A stretch of DNA of 59,176 nucleotides from an uncultured Woeseiaceae bacterium (GCA_902512585.1 CABXJW010000002.1:1-59176), one strand, 5' to 3'; shown: positions 26,727 through 37,082, counted from the first letter of the stretch. Made by a program: numbers and translations. The notes: generated by a model from the sequence alone, not told the origin.

Positions 26727-29700
26727 ATTACGACTACTTTGAGAAGCTTGAAATTCGGAAAGTATAGCGCTACTTTTGGTTTACACTCTGAAAAATTCTC
26801 GTAAATCTTGGCATATTTATTTAATTGATCAGAGTAGCGTTCAATCTCGGAAGTCACAAAATCAGAAAGTCGACCTCCTTCATGAGTACTGGTTTTATAA
26901 TCTATAACCCAATGTTGATCTTGATCATCAATGTATATTTTATCTATGATTATAGAGTGGCGTTCATCATTCCATAATCCAGTAATAGGAAGTTCAGAAT
27001 ATCCTCTCCCCAAAATATATTCATGATTAACTCTATCTTCGATAATATTAGTTATAGTCATCTTAACTCTCGACATCACATCATTTATTTGCTCATTTCT
27101 GACATAAAGATTTCTTGCCCAACAAATCAAAAGATCCTCATTAGAATGCATCTCAGCAATTGACGGCATTACGCCATGATTAAAAACCATATCCAACCAG
27201 CGGTGAACAATAACACCAACTTTTTTAGCATTCTCACCAACCCAAGAAAATTCAATATTATTTTGTTGTGATTTATTATTCATTAACTCATTAGTAATTA
27301 TTTTTGGTGGCTCAACCCCAAAAGGTGATAAATATAAATGGTCTATTTTTTGTAATACAGGTTCGACATATATTGATGATGTCACTGTGTCAGAATCAAA
27401 GTTAATATTTTCAGTGCACATTTTTTTTTCATAAGTTAACTTTAGAGTTGGCCATAATCTTCCCAGTAAAGTAGATTTTGATGGAGTGGTTATGATCATA
27501 CTTTCTTTGCTCTGCTTAACTGTGACATTACCAATTATATCAAGTGATTTGATTGCTCTGGTAAATGCAACATATATTAAACGATCTAACTCCAATAAGT
27601 TCCCATCTTTAATAGTGCTTTGAATATAAGAATGCAACTTATCATTCTTATTTGCACCAATGGGGCCAAAGATAATGTCATTTTGAGTATCGTCTGAATG
27701 CCCGGCAAGCCAATTAAGAATCAGTTTACTACTGCCTCTCGTGACCCGCCCTAATGAAGGTAAGATAACATGATCAAACTCTAATCCTTTCGCCTTGTGT
27801 ATAGTCATGACATTGAGCCGAATATCTCCTGTATCGTCATTAGATACTCTTATACCATCGATTTTTTGCTCAAGTTCTGCAGGATCATCTAAATTACCAG
27901 AACACTCAATCTCTTCAAGCACAGTAAAGAATTTTTGAATATTTTCTAATTGGTCATCATTCTGAATTAATGCAGGACCATTGAGTCGATACCATACCAA
28001 TTCAACTCGATCTCTCAGAGAATTAATACCATCAGGATCGATATAATTTAATATTACTTTCTTGAATTTGATCAGTACCTGCTGGCTCTTCTTTGAGAGC
28101 AGTTTAACTCTCTGGTCGTCATGAATTAGGTTCCAAACACTTTTAGAACTGGCATCTTTCACCAATGCAATTAACTCCAGCCAAGACAAGCCTATCATAG
28201 GACCCCTAAGTAAACTTAACCAAGCTGTTCGATCCATTCTATGAGATAACGCTCTAGTAATTGCCATAAGGTCTATTATTTCTGGTAAATCAGTCAATCG
28301 ATCTATCTCAATCGCATTGTATTTAATTCCCTTTTGACGGAGTGACTCCAATAATAGAGTTAGTTGAGATCTTGATCTAACTAATATCGCGATACTGCCA
28401 GAAGTTGCCTCTAATTTATTATTAATTACAGATACCGTGTACCGTGACTCTTCATAGGCATCTTTGTTGTAAAGAGCATGGATATTATAACTACCTATCT
28501 CTCTATTGATAATCGCTGGAATAGCCTGAGTATAGGGAACAGAGCCTTTTAGTAAATCTTGATGAACTGGTAAAACTTTTTCAAAAGTTTCATTGAACTG
28601 ATTTACTAATTTAGTTCCTGATCTATAATTATTTTTTAGAATTAGAAAATGAAGTGGGATACCCCCTATTCCGTGTTTCGTACTTAATAAAAATTTTGAT
28701 ACCTGTGCATTCCTAAACCTAAATATGGATTGCATTGGATCACCAACTAAGAATAAGGTCTTATCATCCTGATCATCCCAACCGCGAGTCACGGCCTCTA
28801 TAAATTGGTATTGACGTAACGAAGTATCCTGCATTTCATCAATCAGCATGTGTTTTATTTTATAATCCATGCTCAACGCAAGCTCTGTAATAGACAGCTC
28901 ATTACCTAACGCTAATCGAGCACAATCAGCCATTTCTATGTAATCTGCAATATTTTTAATAGCAAATATATTTTTAAGTTCAGCGACCACATTAGGTAAT
29001 AATTTAATTAAACTAATTAATATATCCCATTGATCATCATCATAATAAGGTTCTGGAAGATACCTGATAGAATCTAAATTAGATCTTATATCGGGCAATT
29101 CTTGCATATTATTGATTATTTTCAGTATCGCTTCTTTTTCTTTTTTTGCTTCAGGTGGAAAACCATCTTTTACGGTTAATCTTTTCTTCCATGTGCCGGT
29201 CTTTGTGAGGAATAAATTACTTTGCAGGCACCATAAATCATTTTCCTCATAGGAGCTTAATTCTTGTAACGATATAGATTGTGACAATTGCAAAAAACTA
29301 TCATCATCAATAGCTAAATAATCAAAAACTTGTTTCAAAGACTTCAAATAATCGTCCGGTAATGAGTTAATTAAAAGCAGTTGCTGATTTGTGATTAAAT
29401 TTTGAATATTCTCTTCAAGCTGCTGCTTTATTTTAACTTCATTAGTTTTATCCAATGAAAATCCTGACCCCAGAATATCCATCCATTGATCTCTGGTACT
29501 AAGCATTGCTGAAAGATGATTGCAATATTGAGAGATATTTCCATCTAAATGAACAAGTAACTTTTCTGCATCAGAAATATCATCTTCGTATTCTGAAAGG
29601 TCATTTAGTGATGACTTTGCCGCGGCTTGATAGACATCTAACAATTCATGATCAGATACTATTTTTTTTCCAAATCCAAATTTTGACTCAATTGGTGATC

Positions 29701-30100
29701 TGTTTACAATTTCTGAGCATAAGGCATCCAGAGTTAAAATTTTCATGCGTTTGTGAGAATGTAACAACCCCCATTGGTATTTTTTATCAACTTGTAACAC
29801 TTTTATTGCAAACTTATAAGTTTGAAGTTTATGATTAGCTTCAGGTTTGGTTTTAGTGTTGGCATTATTTATAGCTTCTAAAACTCGCTGCTTCATCTCG
29901 TTGGCCGCTTTATTTGTAAAAGTAATGGCCACCACCTCTTCAGGTTGCTGTGACTTAGTTAATAATTTCAGATATCGCTGAATTAGAAGTTCAGTTTTAC
30001 CTGACCCAGCGGGAGCTTGAATGATAAATGATTTACTGAGATCCAATGCCTCCATCCTTGACTCTTGGTCACTTAATTGGCTTTTATTCAATATCAACAT
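26723..30100 (-). CDS. AddA/RecB-like helicase-nuclease
   Basis: The 1125-residue protein has a UvrD-family motor: Walker A APAGSGKT at residues 29-36, TFTNKAANEMKQRV, Walker B MLIDEMQDTS, FLVGDPMQSIFRFR, MTIHKAKGLEFDHVILP and YVAFTRA. The C-terminus has a PD-(D/E)XK nuclease signature (IDKIYIDDQDQHWVIDYKT). This is the AddA/RecB layout for processing double-strand DNA ends before RecA loading. It follows the AddB-like gene by one base, so the two should form a heterodimer. Whether the cell also has RecBCD is not visible here. Confidence 0.88.
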   Translation of the reverse strand: MLILNKSQLSDQESRMEALDLSKSFIIQAPAGSGKTELLIQRYLKLLTKSQQPEEVVAITFTNKAANEMKQRVLEAINNANTKTKPEANHKLQTYKFAIKVLQVDKKYQWGLLHSHKRMKILTLDALCSEIVNRSPIESKFGFGKKIVSDHELLDVYQAAAKSSLNDLSEYEDDISDAEKLLVHLDGNISQYCNHLSAMLSTRDQWMDILGSGFSLDKTNEVKIKQQLEENIQNLITNQQLLLINSLPDDYLKSLKQVFDYLAIDDDSFLQLSQSISLQELSSYEENDLWCLQSNLFLTKTGTWKKRLTVKDGFPPEAKKEKEAILKIINNMQELPDIRSNLDSIRYLPEPYYDDDQWDILISLIKLLPNVVAELKNIFAIKNIADYIEMADCARLALGNELSITELALSMDYKIKHMLIDEMQDTSLRQYQFIEAVTRGWDDQDDKTLFLVGDPMQSIFRFRNAQVSKFLLSTKHGIGGIPLHFLILKNNYRSGTKLVNQFNETFEKVLPVHQDLLKGSVPYTQAIPAIINREIGSYNIHALYNKDAYEESRYTVSVINNKLEATSGSIAILVRSRSQLTLLLESLRQKGIKYNAIEIDRLTDLPEIIDLMAITRALSHRMDRTAWLSLLRGPMIGLSWLELIALVKDASSKSVWNLIHDDQRVKLLSKKSQQVLIKFKKVILNYIDPDGINSLRDRVELVWYRLNGPALIQNDDQLENIQKFFTVLEEIECSGNLDDPAELEQKIDGIRVSNDDTGDIRLNVMTIHKAKGLEFDHVILPSLGRVTRGSSKLILNWLAGHSDDTQNDIIFGPIGANKNDKLHSYIQSTIKDGNLLELDRLIYVAFTRAIKSLDIIGNVTVKQSKESMIITTPSKSTLLGRLWPTLKLTYEKKMCTENINFDSDTVTSSIYVEPVLQKIDHLYLSPFGVEPPKIITNELMNNKSQQNNIEFSWVGENAKKVGVIVHRWLDMVFNHGVMPSIAEMHSNEDLLICWARNLYVRNEQINDVMSRVKMTITNIIEDRVNHEYILGRGYSELPITGLWNDERHSIIIDKIYIDDQDQHWVIDYKTSTHEGGRLSDFVTSEIERYSDQLNKYAKIYENFSECKPKVALYFPNFKLLKVVVI

Positions 30101-30101
30101 T

Positions 30102-32708
30102 TCATCGAGCCCTAATACGACTGAGTATTTGCAGATATCTTGACCGACTATTGATATCTAATTGAGTTTTAGAATTGATACGAGTATCTCCTGAGGAAAT
30201 ATTTTCAAGTATATCTTTGACTTCCTGTATTCCACTTTCAAGATTTGTAGATTTAAAGTTTTCTTTCATTGAGTTATTCAAATGATGCAAACCAACGGTA
30301 TTTATATTCACTGTATTACGATCTTTGAAATTTATAAAAGATAGTGTTTCTGGCAGATATTCAAGTGCAGCTGCGTACACAAATAATTGAATATTTTTTA
30401 TACTGCCATCTCTTTTTGTAATACTTTCTACGGTGCCTGTTTTGTAGTCAATCACATGAAATGATTTATCATGCAAAAGATCAATACGATCAACTCTTAA
30501 TTTAACCTTTAGTTGCGCATGCGTGAGTGAAATTGATTTTTCTAACTCTACAATTTTGAAAAATTCCCTATGAATCTCACTAGATAAATAATTAAATAGA
30601 ATAATTTTTATTCGGCTCTCTTCTAATACAAAAAGTTTTTTTAAAACACCATCATTACGAGCAATCTCCTTACTAAATATTTTTTTTGTTGCATCACGAA
30701 TATACTGCTTCTTTTGAGATGCTGACCAAGATTTTATATCAGTTATACTGGGTTTATTTATGTACAATTCGGCAAGTGAGTCATGTAATAAGGAGCCCCT
30801 GAGTAATGGCCCAATACCACTTATGAATTTGTTGAGCGGTGTTACACCTAAACGCCCTTTAACGAACGCTGAGAATGGATCTGATAAATATGACTGAATT
30901 GTGCCAGTACCACCTTTTAACCTTTCAGAATGACTTGTTTTAGGTGGATCCTCGCTGATCTCGATTAAATTATTACCCAAAAATGGTTTAAGATACCAAT
31001 CTGGATCGGGGTGATCATCGTAGTTAATAGACTCAAAATTTATCATGGTAGTTGCCTCCAATAAGAGGTCATTCTTACTCATGGCATAACTAAGAACAGG
31101 AGCTTTAGATCCAGACATTAATAATAATAATAATTCCTGCTGAACATCAAAAGACAATGAGGCATCATAATTTGGGATATCATAATTTTTTTGTACTTTA
31201 TTTGATAGTAAGGGTATGGGCTTCATTTTCCGAGGCCAGGTTTCATGATCCATGCCAGATATCCATAAATGATCGAATTCGAATCCAGCTGCCTCCTCAT
31301 ATGTCATCACGCTGATATTATTATTGAATTGATCTACTTCGAATAGGGAATTTTCCATCGCAATCAAAAGACGATTAACTAAATAGGCAAAAGAAGTTTT
31401 TTTAAGAATGATTTGAGTAGTTTCCATCTCATTTATCAATTCATTCCAAGCGCCGATTAGTTGATTATCTAAATTGCATTTCTTTTCTATAGGGATCCAA
31501 CCAATATCTTTTAAGTCAGAATTAATGTCTTCAAGCCAATCACGAATATATCGATGTGAGTTACCTGAAACATTACTTTTATAAAATACTTCGAGTTTAT
31601 CTAATATTGTTAACTCACTCTCAAGAGCATCATCTTTAAAAATTTCTATATATTCACCAATAAACCAATCTTTATCTGGGTAAAGCCTCAATCTCTCTTC
31701 GAGTTTATATGAGCCTTCCGAGTGAATATTTTGAAATAATTTACTTCTTAGCAGGAGGCTTATTTCTCTGGAGGATAACTCATTGTGATACCACCTTAAC
31801 AATAGAGAGGCTATATATATCATAGGATAAGTTATCAGATAGTCACTGCTTGAATGAATGAACTGAAAATGTTGCCGATCCTGCCTATATTGCCACCCAG
31901 GACTCAGACCTTCCATAATATATCTTTTAATTTTTCTTGATTGGTGATTATCATCGATCAAGATACCAATTCTTGATTGCGGTGCATCCATTAATTTTTT
32001 ATAAGCCCAAGCGCCTACAGCACGAAATTCAGCAGACTGATCTTTGTAAGGATATATAACTGGATTATTATGTGGTTGTTTAACGCGAATATAGTTAATT
32101 GTTATATGAGTTTGCAAAACTGTTATCAACTCAGAAAGAACTTTTGGGGTTTTATAAAATCCAACAAGTGTAATTTCTTTTATATCAATTAGGCTGTCAT
32201 GATTAATTAGATTATTCTCTAAAATATATCCTGCTAACATTGCAGGATGCAGCCAGTTGCGTTTTGTCAATTGACGTTCATATAAAGACAATATCTGTGA
32301 AAATAAATTTACTTCCGCTGTTTCATATAAATCAAAGTTTTCTCTTAAAGGTACGCAATAGTCAGATAAAATACGAAAGGATTGATCAGCCTCATCAGCG
32401 AGACGATGTTGATTCATGAGAGGATTATCATCAATCTCCTTAATACATTGTTCCCATAAGATTGAGGCAGTTCTATTGTTTATTAGAAGGGGGTTATCAG
32501 ATATATTGCTTGAGAGAAAAAGCGTTTTTAACCAATCACGCCAATAAAAAATATGGGGAGAATTCCAAGCAAGTTTCTGATTTTCCTGTTGATCTTGATT
32601 AAAAATATATGTGAGTTTTTTAGCTAAACCACGAGATACAGTTAGGACAACCTGGTCATGCTTAATTTTTTCACTTAGCCATTGATAGCTGGTTTTACCT
32701 GATGTCAT
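30102..32708 (-). CDS. AddB-like PD-(D/E)XK nuclease / inactivated helicase
   Basis: The 868-residue protein has a C-terminal nuclease signature (VKLRVDRIDLLHDKSFHVIDYKTGT) and weak helicase-fold remnants such as NISVMTYEEAAGFEFDHLWISGMDHETWP. No proper Walker A is seen (SGKT at residues 3-6 lacks the loop context). The cysteines that form an iron-sulfur cluster in Bacillus-type AddB are not evident; the usual CPF block reads SDPFSAF. It matches the family often labelled probable DNA repair protein, paired with an AddA-like subunit in proteobacteria. The start overlaps the CoA-transferase stop by four bases. Confidence 0.82.
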   Translation of the reverse strand: MTSGKTSYQWLSEKIKHDQVVLTVSRGLAKKLTYIFNQDQQENQKLAWNSPHIFYWRDWLKTLFLSSNISDNPLLINNRTASILWEQCIKEIDDNPLMNQHRLADEADQSFRILSDYCVPLRENFDLYETAEVNLFSQILSLYERQLTKRNWLHPAMLAGYILENNLINHDSLIDIKEITLVGFYKTPKVLSELITVLQTHITINYIRVKQPHNNPVIYPYKDQSAEFRAVGAWAYKKLMDAPQSRIGILIDDNHQSRKIKRYIMEGLSPGWQYRQDRQHFQFIHSSSDYLITYPMIYIASLLLRWYHNELSSREISLLLRSKLFQNIHSEGSYKLEERLRLYPDKDWFIGEYIEIFKDDALESELTILDKLEVFYKSNVSGNSHRYIRDWLEDINSDLKDIGWIPIEKKCNLDNQLIGAWNELINEMETTQIILKKTSFAYLVNRLLIAMENSLFEVDQFNNNISVMTYEEAAGFEFDHLWISGMDHETWPRKMKPIPLLSNKVQKNYDIPNYDASLSFDVQQELLLLLMSGSKAPVLSYAMSKNDLLLEATTMINFESINYDDHPDPDWYLKPFLGNNLIEISEDPPKTSHSERLKGGTGTIQSYLSDPFSAFVKGRLGVTPLNKFISGIGPLLRGSLLHDSLAELYINKPSITDIKSWSASQKKQYIRDATKKIFSKEIARNDGVLKKLFVLEESRIKIILFNYLSSEIHREFFKIVELEKSISLTHAQLKVKLRVDRIDLLHDKSFHVIDYKTGTVESITKRDGSIKNIQLFVYAAALEYLPETLSFINFKDRNTVNINTVGLHHLNNSMKENFKSTNLESGIQEVKDILENISSGDTRINSKTQLDINSRSRYLQILSRIRAR

Positions 32709-33916
32709 ATAATTTCTTTATCGCGAAGCTCTTTTATTTGGTCCGAGGTATAACCCAAACATTCATTCAGTATTTCCTCTGTATGCTCGCCCAATGACGG
32801 CGGCGCTCTATCATATTTAACTTCGTAGTTAGAAAAATTGACAGGATTTGCTACGCTCGGTATTGACTGCTTATCCCCTCGATTAATATATCGAACCATA
32901 TTCCTCTCAATCGTGTACTCATCATTAAATACCTGATTAAGATCATTAATCGGCCCACTAGGTATATTATTTTTTTTAAACAATTTTAACCAAGATGAAG
33001 TTGTATTCTTCAATAAAATTTCAGATAATAAAAAAACTAAATCATGTTTATTATCAATACGTTGTGAATTTTTTTTAAATCTATTTATTGTAATTTGGTC
33101 ATTAATTTTCAGGCATTTCATTAAACTTTCAAATTGATTATCATTACCTACTGCGAGCATGATATGACCATCTTTTGTAATAAAAGATTGATATGGCGCA
33201 ATATTCGGATGTCCGGTACCCTCTCTTTGTGGGATTTCTCCACCAATAAGGTAGTTCATATTTTGATTCGCAAGCCACGCAACTTGTGAATCGAATAATG
33301 GTATATTTATTCGTTGACCGGTGCCTTCATATTCTCTTCGATATAATGCCGCTAGAATTGCTGACACTGCATACATACCTGCCATGATATCTGTGATAGC
33401 AACGCCTACTTTTTGAGGACTGCCATTTTGCTCTCCTGTGATACTCATTAGACCCGCTGAAGCCTGTATCATCGCATCATAACCAGGCTCATAAGATCGT
33501 GAAGATTCTTCTGAAAAAGCTGTAATATTGCAATATACAATCTTATTGTTTATTTCGTTAAGTTGCGCTTGACTCAAACCATACCTATCAAGTGTACCCG
33601 GTTTATAATTTTCAATGACAACATCACATGAGGCTACAAGTTTCTTGATAATATTAGCACCTTCATCGGTAGAAAAATCACAAGTTAGTGAGCGTTTATT
33701 TCTATTAGCGGCAAAGAAATATGCAGCATCAGACTTTTCATTATCTTGATCAAGCCATGGTGGGCCCCACTTTCTAGTGTCATCTCCATTGACTGGCTTT
33801 TCAATTTTTATCACATCAGCGCCATAATCTGCTAATATTTGCGTCGCCCAAGGTCCCGCTAAAATTCGGCTCATATCGATTATCTTGATGCCTTCGAGTA
33901 ATTTTTTACTACTCAT
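32705..33916 (-). CDS. CaiB/BaiF family CoA transferase
   Basis: The family III CoA-transferase pattern is clear: LLEGIKIIDMSRILAGPWAT, LADYGADVIKIEKP, the active-site Asp in EPGYDAMIQASAGLM, and the C-terminal PPSLGEHTEEIL. Such enzymes move CoA between organic acids; the substrate is not evident. I chose the ATG at 33916 (MSSKK) because the family begins at this point and AAGG lies 10 bases before it; an earlier start at 33952 adds 12 residues inside the sulfurtransferase gene. It overlaps the genes on both sides by a few bases. Confidence 0.9.
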   Translation of the reverse strand: MSSKKLLEGIKIIDMSRILAGPWATQILADYGADVIKIEKPVNGDDTRKWGPPWLDQDNEKSDAAYFFAANRNKRSLTCDFSTDEGANIIKKLVASCDVVIENYKPGTLDRYGLSQAQLNEINNKIVYCNITAFSEESSRSYEPGYDAMIQASAGLMSITGEQNGSPQKVGVAITDIMAGMYAVSAILAALYRREYEGTGQRINIPLFDSQVAWLANQNMNYLIGGEIPQREGTGHPNIAPYQSFITKDGHIMLAVGNDNQFESLMKCLKINDQITINRFKKNSQRIDNKHDLVFLLSEILLKNTTSSWLKLFKKNNIPSGPINDLNQVFNDEYTIERNMVRYINRGDKQSIPSVANPVNFSNYEVKYDRAPPSLGEHTEEILNECLGYTSDQIKELRDKEII

Positions 33917-34775
33917 TTTCAATTGGCCTTGATGAGTTAGTGATCCATTCACTCCATGATCCAGGGTAAAGTATTGGCTCCGGTAATCCTGCTAGAATCG
34001 CTGATATGATAAGATGACAGGCAGTTACACCAGACCCACAAGATGCACCCCATTCACCTGAATCACCAATATCTATATTATACTCATCCCAGATTTTTAT
34101 AATATCATCTCTATTTTTCCAGCAGCCATCTGGTTTAAGGAAATCAGCAAATGGAACATTAATAGCCATCGGTATATGACCTGCAATTTTATCAATTGGT
34201 TCATTTAAACCATCAAATCTTGATTTTTCTCTTGCATCCAATAGTACAAATGGAATGTCGTCCCTCAGCCAGCTCTCTATTAATTGTGAATTCCAAATTT
34301 TCTTTGTTGCTCGAGATGCCTGGAAATCTCCAGGGTCATTTGATGATGGTGACGTTTCTAATTTATAATTCTCTTTTTTCCAACTCTCGATACCACCATC
34401 CAATATAAAAACATCTTCATGGCCCAACCATTTGAGAAGCCACCAGAGTCTAGCTGCTATTGCACTATTATTTGCATCATAAACTATAACTTGCGAATTA
34501 TTTGAAATCCCCCAATCACGAAATCGTTGTGTCAATTTATCAATACTTGGTAACGGATGCCTACCAGAATATTGATTTATATTCCCAGCTAGATCTTCAT
34601 CTAAATTTACGTATATCGCACCTGGTAAGTGACCAGCTTTATATTCATTTTGACCCATGCTTGAATCAAATAAAGAAAAACGCGTATCTATTACTATGTA
34701 TTTACTATTGTTATAGTTTTTAAACAAATCTTTCGCTGTAATTAGTATTTTCTTGTTATTCATATTTTGTATCAT
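33909..34775 (-). CDS. sseA: 3-mercaptopyruvate/thiosulfate sulfurtransferase (two rhodanese domains)
   Basis: Two rhodanese modules are visible; the first (KYIVIDTRFSLF ... GHLPGAIYVNLDEDLAG) lacks the Cys, the second ends with the active loop GASCGSGVTACH. The CGSGVTA sequence is closer to mercaptopyruvate sulfurtransferases (CG-S-G-V-T) than to thiosulfate rhodaneses. It transfers sulfur to thiol acceptors or cyanide. It is the first gene of a chain with the CoA transferase and the AddB/AddA-like genes, and is divergent from etfB. Confidence 0.92.
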   Translation of the reverse strand: MIQNMNNKKILITAKDLFKNYNNSKYIVIDTRFSLFDSSMGQNEYKAGHLPGAIYVNLDEDLAGNINQYSGRHPLPSIDKLTQRFRDWGISNNSQVIVYDANNSAIAARLWWLLKWLGHEDVFILDGGIESWKKENYKLETSPSSNDPGDFQASRATKKIWNSQLIESWLRDDIPFVLLDAREKSRFDGLNEPIDKIAGHIPMAINVPFADFLKPDGCWKNRDDIIKIWDEYNIDIGDSGEWGASCGSGVTACHLIISAILAGLPEPILYPGSWSEWITNSSRPIENE

Positions 34776-34869
34776 AATGAAAAAATTTTACGAAATAAGC
34801 TTTATCTACTTGTACCCAAGTATACTCTCATAGACAATACCATTACTAAAAATTTATAAGGAAATACCG

Positions 34870-35619
34870 GTGAGAAAAATTATAGTTGGACTAAAGCGTG
34901 TAATTGATTACAACGTTCGCGTAAGAGTTCGCTCTGACGGCAGTGGGGTTGAAAAAGAAGGGGTTAAAATGAGCATAAACCCATTTGATGAGATTGCATT
35001 GGAGGAAGCTTTAAGGATCAAAGAGCAAGGTAATGCAGATGAAGTTATCGTCCTGTCAATTGGTAGCATCGAATCACAACAACAACTGCGAACAGGCTTA
35101 GCAATGGGTGCTGATAGAGCAATACTAGTCAACTCTGAAAATGCTAGTGACCCACTAAGCATATCTAAAGTTTTCCAAAAAATTATTGATCAAGAAAATC
35201 CAATTTTAGTTTTACTAGGTAAACAAGCTATTGATAATGATAATAATCAAACAGGGCAAATGCTGGCTGCACTTTTAAATTGGCCTCAAGCAACATTCGC
35301 ATCAGAAGTTAAAATTAATAATGATTCTGCAACAGTTACCAGAGAAATAGATTCTGGATTGGAAACCATTTCTATAGCACTGCCAGCTATCATCACGGCC
35401 GATTTGAGACTCAATGAACCAAGATATGTAAAACTACCAGATATTATGAAAGCTAAGAAAAAACCATTAGATGTAATTAATTTTGATGACCTAAGCATCA
35501 CAATAAAAAATACCATCAAGACTGTCAATACGGAGCCACCAGAACAAAGGCAAAAAGGTATTATGGTTGAAGATGTGTCAGCACTTGTAAATGAACTTAA
35601 AAATAAAGGTCTCGTTTAA
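34870..35619 (+). CDS. etfB: Electron transfer flavoprotein beta subunit
   Basis: The 249-residue protein starts RKIIVGLKRVIDYNVRVRV and has MSINPFDEIALEEALRIKE and LAMGADRAILV, with ITADLRLNEPRYVKLPDIMKAKKKP matching the EtfB signature. With EtfA it carries electrons from acyl-CoA dehydrogenases to the quinone pool. The start is GTG with AAGGA seven bases upstream. Its stop overlaps the etfA start by one base. Confidence 0.96.
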   Translation: MRKIIVGLKRVIDYNVRVRVRSDGSGVEKEGVKMSINPFDEIALEEALRIKEQGNADEVIVLSIGSIESQQQLRTGLAMGADRAILVNSENASDPLSISKVFQKIIDQENPILVLLGKQAIDNDNNQTGQMLAALLNWPQATFASEVKINNDSATVTREIDSGLETISIALPAIITADLRLNEPRYVKLPDIMKAKKKPLDVINFDDLSITIKNTIKTVNTEPPEQRQKGIMVEDVSALVNELKNKGLV

Positions 35620-36563
35620 TGAATAAAATATTAATAATCGCAGAGCATAATGGTATTGAAATAAATAGCAGCACCAGTAAATGTGTTTCATGTGCAGCTA
35701 ACATACCTGATAGTCAAATTGATATCGCTGTATTTGCAAAAAATGGTGATGAGTTAGCTAATCAAGCATCAAAAATATGTAATACAAATAAAGTAATACT
35801 TATTGATAATGATCACAATGAAAACGCCTTAGCTGCGGTTATTGCACCTCAAATCAAAGCTATTGCAAATGACTATACTCATATCTTTGGTCCATCAACG
35901 ACATTTGGTAAAGATATCATGCCGCGTGTCGCTGCACTAATAGACGTAAATCAAATTAGTGATATTATGGAAGTTCTAGATTCCCATAAGTTCAAAAGAC
36001 CCACATATGCTGGTAATGCTATCCTTACAGTTGAGGCTGATATAGCAGAAACTGTAGTAGCTACTATAAGAACCGCTTCGTTCTCAGCTGCCACAGTTGA
36101 TGGAAATGCGGTAATTGAAAACGAAGCACTTGAAATCGAGATACCTAGCCATACTCAGTATATTTCTCTCCATTCAGGAAAGTCAGATCGCCCTGATCTT
36201 CAAACCGCCAAGAAAGTTGTTTCAGGTGGAAGAGCGTTAGCAAGTGAAGAGAACTTTAAGATTATATATGATCTGGCAGATACCCTTGATGCTGGTGCAG
36301 GAGCATCTCGAGCTGCTGTAGATGCTGGATACGTACCCAATGAAATGCAAGTTGGTCAAACTGGTAAAATAATTGCTCCAGACCTGTATCTTGCAATTGG
36401 AATATCAGGTGCAATACAACACTTAACTGGAATTAAAGATGCTGGAACAATCGTTGCTATCAATAAAGATGAAGATGCACCTATTTTCGAGGTTGCTGAT
36501 ATCGGCTTGGTTGGCGATTTATTTAAAGTAATTCCTGAGCTTCAATCGGAGTTAAAAAAATAA
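35619..36563 (+). CDS. etfA: Electron transfer flavoprotein alpha subunit
   Basis: The C-terminal FAD domain is clear: VSGGRALASEENF, AGAGASRAAVDAGYVPNEMQVGQTGKIIAPDLYLAIGISGAIQHLTG and IVAINKDEDAPIFEVADIGLVGDL. The 314-residue length is normal. It is translationally coupled to etfB. ETF-ubiquinone oxidoreductase is not in the window. It ends one base from the convergent peroxiredoxin gene, with no room for a separate terminator. Confidence 0.97.
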   Translation: MNKILIIAEHNGIEINSSTSKCVSCAANIPDSQIDIAVFAKNGDELANQASKICNTNKVILIDNDHNENALAAVIAPQIKAIANDYTHIFGPSTTFGKDIMPRVAALIDVNQISDIMEVLDSHKFKRPTYAGNAILTVEADIAETVVATIRTASFSAATVDGNAVIENEALEIEIPSHTQYISLHSGKSDRPDLQTAKKVVSGGRALASEENFKIIYDLADTLDAGAGASRAAVDAGYVPNEMQVGQTGKIIAPDLYLAIGISGAIQHLTGIKDAGTIVAINKDEDAPIFEVADIGLVGDLFKVIPELQSELKK

Positions 36564-36564
36564 T

Positions 36565-37047
36565 CTATAGCTCTCTAAGGACAGAATCGGCTTTACTGAC
36601 TTCTATTTTACCTGGTTCTTCGATCATAAGATTAGTAATAATTCCATTTTCAGCAATTATAGCGAATCTTTTGCTGCGAATTCCCATACCAAAATTACTG
36701 TTATCGTTTTCTAAACCGAGTGCAGCCGAATATTCACCATTACCATCAGCAAGCATGATGATCTTATCACCAACGTTCTTATCTAGTCCCCAAGCATGCA
36801 TCACGAATACATCATTAACGGACATACAAGCAATAGTATCTACTCCTTTTGCAAAAATTTCACTCGCTTGATCCGTATAACTAGGCAAGTGATTGAGTGA
36901 GCAACCTGGTGTGAATGCCCCAGGCACAGCAAATAACACAACTTTTTTATCGCTACATAATTCATCAACTGTAATTTTAGCTGGCCCATTATCAGTCATA
37001 ACATTGAAACTACCAACGGGAAGTTTGTCACCAACTTTAATTGTCAT
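36565..37047 (-). CDS. Peroxiredoxin, Prx5 type
   Basis: The 160-residue protein contains PGAFTPGCSLNHLPSY, where the peroxidatic Cys follows the PxxxTPxC pattern of the Prx5 group, and a conserved MHAWG (W and G) block. No second resolving Cys is evident beyond the one in ACMSVN. It reduces peroxides with thiol electrons. It is 35 bases downstream of the ferredoxin gene and probably co-transcribed. Confidence 0.93.
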   Translation of the reverse strand: MTIKVGDKLPVGSFNVMTDNGPAKITVDELCSDKKVVLFAVPGAFTPGCSLNHLPSYTDQASEIFAKGVDTIACMSVNDVFVMHAWGLDKNVGDKIIMLADGNGEYSAALGLENDNSNFGMGIRSKRFAIIAENGIITNLMIEEPGKIEVSKADSVLREL

Positions 37048-37082
37048 TAATTTATCTCCATTAATTATAATATTTTATTTTC

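Noticed and set aside
32685-32708. SGKT at the start of the AddB-like protein as a Walker A motif
   Set aside because: It is at residues 3-6 with no preceding beta-strand and no full GxxGxGK[ST] pattern.
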